Source: an uncultured Lachnospiraceae bacterium (GTDB lineage: Bacteria; Bacillota; Clostridia; Lachnospirales; Lachnospiraceae). Taken from it: a stretch of DNA of 8,563 nucleotides. The DNA lies in contig CAJORC010000200.1 in assembly GCA_905236615.1 (NCBI GenBank), positions 1 through 8,563 of the forward strand. The letters run 5' to 3'. Numbering within the stretch: the stretch's first letter is position 1; the number at the start of each line of letters is the position of its first letter. The notes beneath the pieces are model-generated. The model was not told the DNA's origin and ran no database searches. It saw only the letters and a program-made list of their open reading frames with translations. Below are positions 6,511 to 8,563 of this stretch, piece after piece. A program made the translations under genes and the position numbers.

Positions 6511-6975
6511 ATGAGGAGTATTCGGGCTCTGAAAGCTGATGAGTGGGACGATGCAATGGCACTTGTATGGAAGGTATTCCTGAGATTTGAGGCAGATGTT
6601 TACAGCACTGAAGGTATAGAAAATTTCAGGAAATTCATAACAGATGAAACACTCTATAAAATGTTCTTACAGGGCGAATACATCATGTTCGGATGCTTCG
6701 ATGATGACGGAAAGATAATCGGAGTAATATCCGCAAGAAACAAAAATCATATATCACTTCTGTTCGTGGAAGAGTCCTGCCACAGGCAGGGCGTAGCTTC
6801 CGCGCTCATGCGCTGTCTCTGTGATCATCTGCTGACAGAGCTCAGGCAGACATATATAACCGTGCATTCTTCGCCGTATGCCGTAGGTTTTTACCATAAA
6901 TACGGCTTCGTTGATACTGATAAGGTTCAGATGAACAGCGGCATCATATATACCCCGATGAAATTTTTCCTTTGA
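6511..6975 (+). CDS. GNAT family N-acetyltransferase
   Basis: This 154-aa cytoplasmic protein has the size and plan of a single GNAT domain. It has an N-terminal IRALKADEWDDAMALVW segment (residues 4-20), beta strands around 57-63 and 69-75 (GKIIGVISAR), and strand 4 SLLFVEESC (82-90). The acetyl-CoA pyrophosphate loop is HRQGVASALM (91-100), a match to the x-x-G-x-A motif A. The C-terminal motif B is TVHSSPYAVGFYHKYGFV (117-134), in which Tyr128 is in the usual position of the proton donor. The acceptor substrate cannot be read from the sequence. The start has GAGGGGGAA (6496-6504) upstream, and the gene begins 24 nt after the DUF1002 stop. It appears to be the last gene of the metG operon, although no clear hairpin-plus-U terminator follows. 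Confidence 0.92.
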   Translation: MRSIRALKADEWDDAMALVWKVFLRFEADVYSTEGIENFRKFITDETLYKMFLQGEYIMFGCFDDDGKIIGVISARNKNHISLLFVEESCHRQGVASALMRCLCDHLLTELRQTYITVHSSPYAVGFYHKYGFVDTDKVQMNSGIIYTPMKFFL

Positions 6976-7105
6976 TGTTTATCTAATTTAAATACATAAG
7001 CTCCAATTAGGCAATTGCTATAGATAGAAAATAAATTTGGTGATAAAATAAACATGTAACTCTGTCTGAATTAATCCATAAGCATTTATTTCTAGGGGGC
7101 AGCTC

Positions 7106-8365
7106 GTGGACGATCTTATTCGCAGTGAAGATATTTGCTCGCTGATAGTTGGCGCATTAAAGTTAATAGATAGTAACGTTATGGGTCATAGCTGCAGAAC
7201 AGCATTTATTTTGTATGCGATGCTTATGTCTTCGGGGAAGTTTGAGGATTTCGAACTTGCTGAGCTGGCCTTTATAGCCACATTGCACGATATCGGTGCG
7301 TACAAGGTAGAACAGGGCAGGGATACCCTGAAGTACGAGTATGAGCATCCTCTGCCGCACTCGATATACGGCTACCTTTTCATGAAAAATATCTCCCCTT
7401 ATGAAAACCTTTCGAAGATAATATTATACAGTCATGTTGATTATAAAAACCTGATAAATGTAGATTATCAGTATAAGAACGTTGCCAACATGCTAAATCT
7501 CGCCGGAATGATCGACCATTTCAGGATGATAAAGGGACAGAGGTTCAGTCCTAATGACCTGAGACGGCACATCGGAACAAAATTTTCGGAAGAAGCGTTC
7601 AATCTTCTTGATATCGCAACGAGAAAATACGATATTTTCGATAAACTCGGAACCGGAGAATATTTAGACATTCTTTATGAAGCTCTGGAAGAAGTCATGT
7701 TTTCGGATGAGGATAAGGAAAAGATGCTTGAACTCCTCGTTTATGTAATGTCATTTGCCGAGGAGAAAAGGGCAAGCGAAGCCATAATGTGCATGGATAT
7801 CGCAGAACAGATAGGAAAGAGACTCGATGGGGTGGGTCCGGAAGATCTTGCAAAGCTCCGTTATGCAGGTCTTCTCCATGATATAGGAATGTCGAAGGTT
7901 CCGCCGAATCTCAGAGATGCGATAGACTTAAAGGAAGAAATGGATATCAGGAAATACTGCAGACACCTTGATATGGCAGACGACCTTTTGAGGGACAGGA
8001 TCGATTCTGAGGTCTGTGACATTCTCAGCCGTCACCATGAGCGTATAGACGGAAGCGGATTTCCAAAGGGACTTACAGGTTCGGAAATGACACAGAATGA
8101 TAAGATCCTGCAGGTGGCGGAAAGGGCAGCGAGTATAGCACTCAGCGGCGGAATGGATAAGATCAAGCCTGCAGCTTCAATAGCGGCATTGCTGAATGAT
8201 GAGCTGAACCATAATAAATTCCAGAGAAAGATCGTTATGGCATTTGCGAGCGACAAAGAAGAAATAATGAAGCATGCCATTAACAAAAATAATGAGATAA
8301 CGGCGAATTTCAAGAAATTAAACCTTCAATATGAGCAATTGAGCAAGGCTATGGGGGTTAAATAG
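7106..8365 (+). CDS. Tandem HD-domain protein, C-terminal half HD-GYP-like
   Basis: The product is 419 aa and cytoplasmic, with no membrane segment. The start is GTG: it is the first possible start after an in-frame stop at 7079 and has AGGGGG (7094-7099) 6 nt upstream, while the next ATG would cut off the first motif. The N-terminal HD domain (about 5-175) keeps H28, H61-D62 (HDIGAYK), H85 and H110. The C-terminal domain (about 210-365) has LLHDIGMSKVP (H258-D259), H287 and HHERIDGSGFPKGL (310-323), a close variant of the HHE..DGxGYP signature of cyclic-di-GMP phosphodiesterases. Its first metal His is replaced: Glu225 sits exactly 33 residues before H258, the same distance as H28 to H61. 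The last 25 residues look like a short coiled coil. A role in cyclic-dinucleotide breakdown or sensing is plausible but unproven. Confidence 0.85.
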   Translation: MDDLIRSEDICSLIVGALKLIDSNVMGHSCRTAFILYAMLMSSGKFEDFELAELAFIATLHDIGAYKVEQGRDTLKYEYEHPLPHSIYGYLFMKNISPYENLSKIILYSHVDYKNLINVDYQYKNVANMLNLAGMIDHFRMIKGQRFSPNDLRRHIGTKFSEEAFNLLDIATRKYDIFDKLGTGEYLDILYEALEEVMFSDEDKEKMLELLVYVMSFAEEKRASEAIMCMDIAEQIGKRLDGVGPEDLAKLRYAGLLHDIGMSKVPPNLRDAIDLKEEMDIRKYCRHLDMADDLLRDRIDSEVCDILSRHHERIDGSGFPKGLTGSEMTQNDKILQVAERAASIALSGGMDKIKPAASIAALLNDELNHNKFQRKIVMAFASDKEEIMKHAINKNNEITANFKKLNLQYEQLSKAMGVK

Positions 8366-8421
8366 AAACATAGAATTTAAAAAGAATTGTAATAAATATG
8401 TAACAATTACTTTGAAAACCC

Positions 8422-8450
8422 TTGACATGGCAGATTTCAAAGACTATAAT
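8422..8450 (+). promoter_or_regulatory. Consensus sigma-A promoter of the SRP RNA gene
   Basis: TTGACA (8422-8427) and TATAAT (8445-8450) are both perfect hexamers at the optimal 17-bp spacing, so transcription should start near 8457. This is what an abundant stable RNA would need. An exact 8-bp inverted repeat, CTTTGAAA (8410-8417) and TTTCAAAG (8435-8442), brackets the -35 box and stops 2 bp short of the -10. Confidence 0.92.
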
Positions 8451-8456
8451 TGCAGA

Positions 8457-8563
8457 GTATCCGTTTTCAGGAACAATTCAGGCTCCGGTCCCACGCAATG
8501 GAAATCTATGAACCGTGTCAGGTCGGGAACGAAGCAGCACTAAGTAGAACCTTTCATGTGACG
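8457..8563 (+). ncRNA. ffs: Signal recognition particle RNA (small bacterial type), 3' end beyond window
   Basis: The signature SRP domain IV is unmistakable: GTGTCAGGTC, a GGAA tetraloop closed by a C-G and G-C pair, then GAAGCAGCAC (about 8515-8541), including the Ffh-binding symmetric (TCAGG/AGCAG) loop. GTG and CAC close this helix. The stem extends outward, for example TGGAAA (8499-8504) against TTTCA (8553-8557) and CTA (8506-8508) against TAG (8546-8548). The 5' flank before domain IV is only about 60 nt, so this is the short form without an Alu domain, and the matching 3' strand must continue for some tens of bases past the right edge. The RNA binds Ffh for co-translational targeting of membrane and secreted proteins. 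The 5' end is placed from the promoter and is approximate. Confidence 0.93.

Noticed and set aside
8385..8408. AATTGT/ACAATT inverted repeat after the HD gene as a terminator
   Set aside because: The stem is 6 A/T-rich pairs with a 12-nt loop and no T-run follows, so it does not qualify as an intrinsic terminator.

Overview
The window most resembles a low-to-mid GC clostridial Firmicute, probably a Lachnospiraceae member (Butyrivibrio/Roseburia/Eubacterium type). This rests on a MetRS with a C-terminal tRNA-binding domain and the wording of its active site, a DUF1002 secreted protein, a class-I tetrahydrofolate (THF) riboswitch upstream of folT, and a short bacterial SRP RNA. The assignment comes from recognising these families by eye, not from a search.

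Left part, minus strand (about 2316 down to 1): a folate module. A sigma-A-like promoter (2286-2316) is followed by a THF riboswitch aptamer (2176-2277). Its expression platform can hide the Shine-Dalgarno sequence of folT, the substrate-binding subunit of an ECF folate transporter. folC (folylpolyglutamate/dihydrofolate synthase) follows 53 nt after folT, and then the first 33 codons of purC, which runs off the left edge. FolT imports folate, FolC traps it by polyglutamylation, and the de novo purine pathway that includes PurC consumes 10-formyl-THF. purC may also have its own promoter, carrying two copies of a 10-bp palindrome.

Middle, plus strand (2371-6975): metG (full-length methionyl-tRNA synthetase), an alpha/beta hydrolase of the monoacylglycerol-lipase type, a secreted DUF1002 (YpuA-like) protein of unknown function and a GNAT acetyltransferase. 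The three downstream genes follow at gaps of 19-29 nt, each with a good ribosome binding site and with no terminator visible between them, so they look like one operon. The 376-bp gap between folT and metG (2109-2484) is fully used: folT leader and riboswitch, folT promoter, metG promoter and metG leader.

Right part, plus strand (6976-8563): a 130-bp AT-rich gap, then a GTG-started gene for a tandem HD-domain protein. Its C-terminal half is HD-GYP-like and its N-terminal half is a more classical HD fold. A perfect consensus promoter (TTGACA, 17 bp, TATAAT) then drives an SRP RNA (ffs) that is cut by the right edge.

Most of the window is housekeeping sequence. I do not see a clearly new multi-gene system. 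The items most worth a second look are the riboswitch and its expression platform, the complementary loss of motif residues in the two HD domains, the DUF1002 protein in a metG operon, and dyad elements at the purC and SRP RNA promoters.
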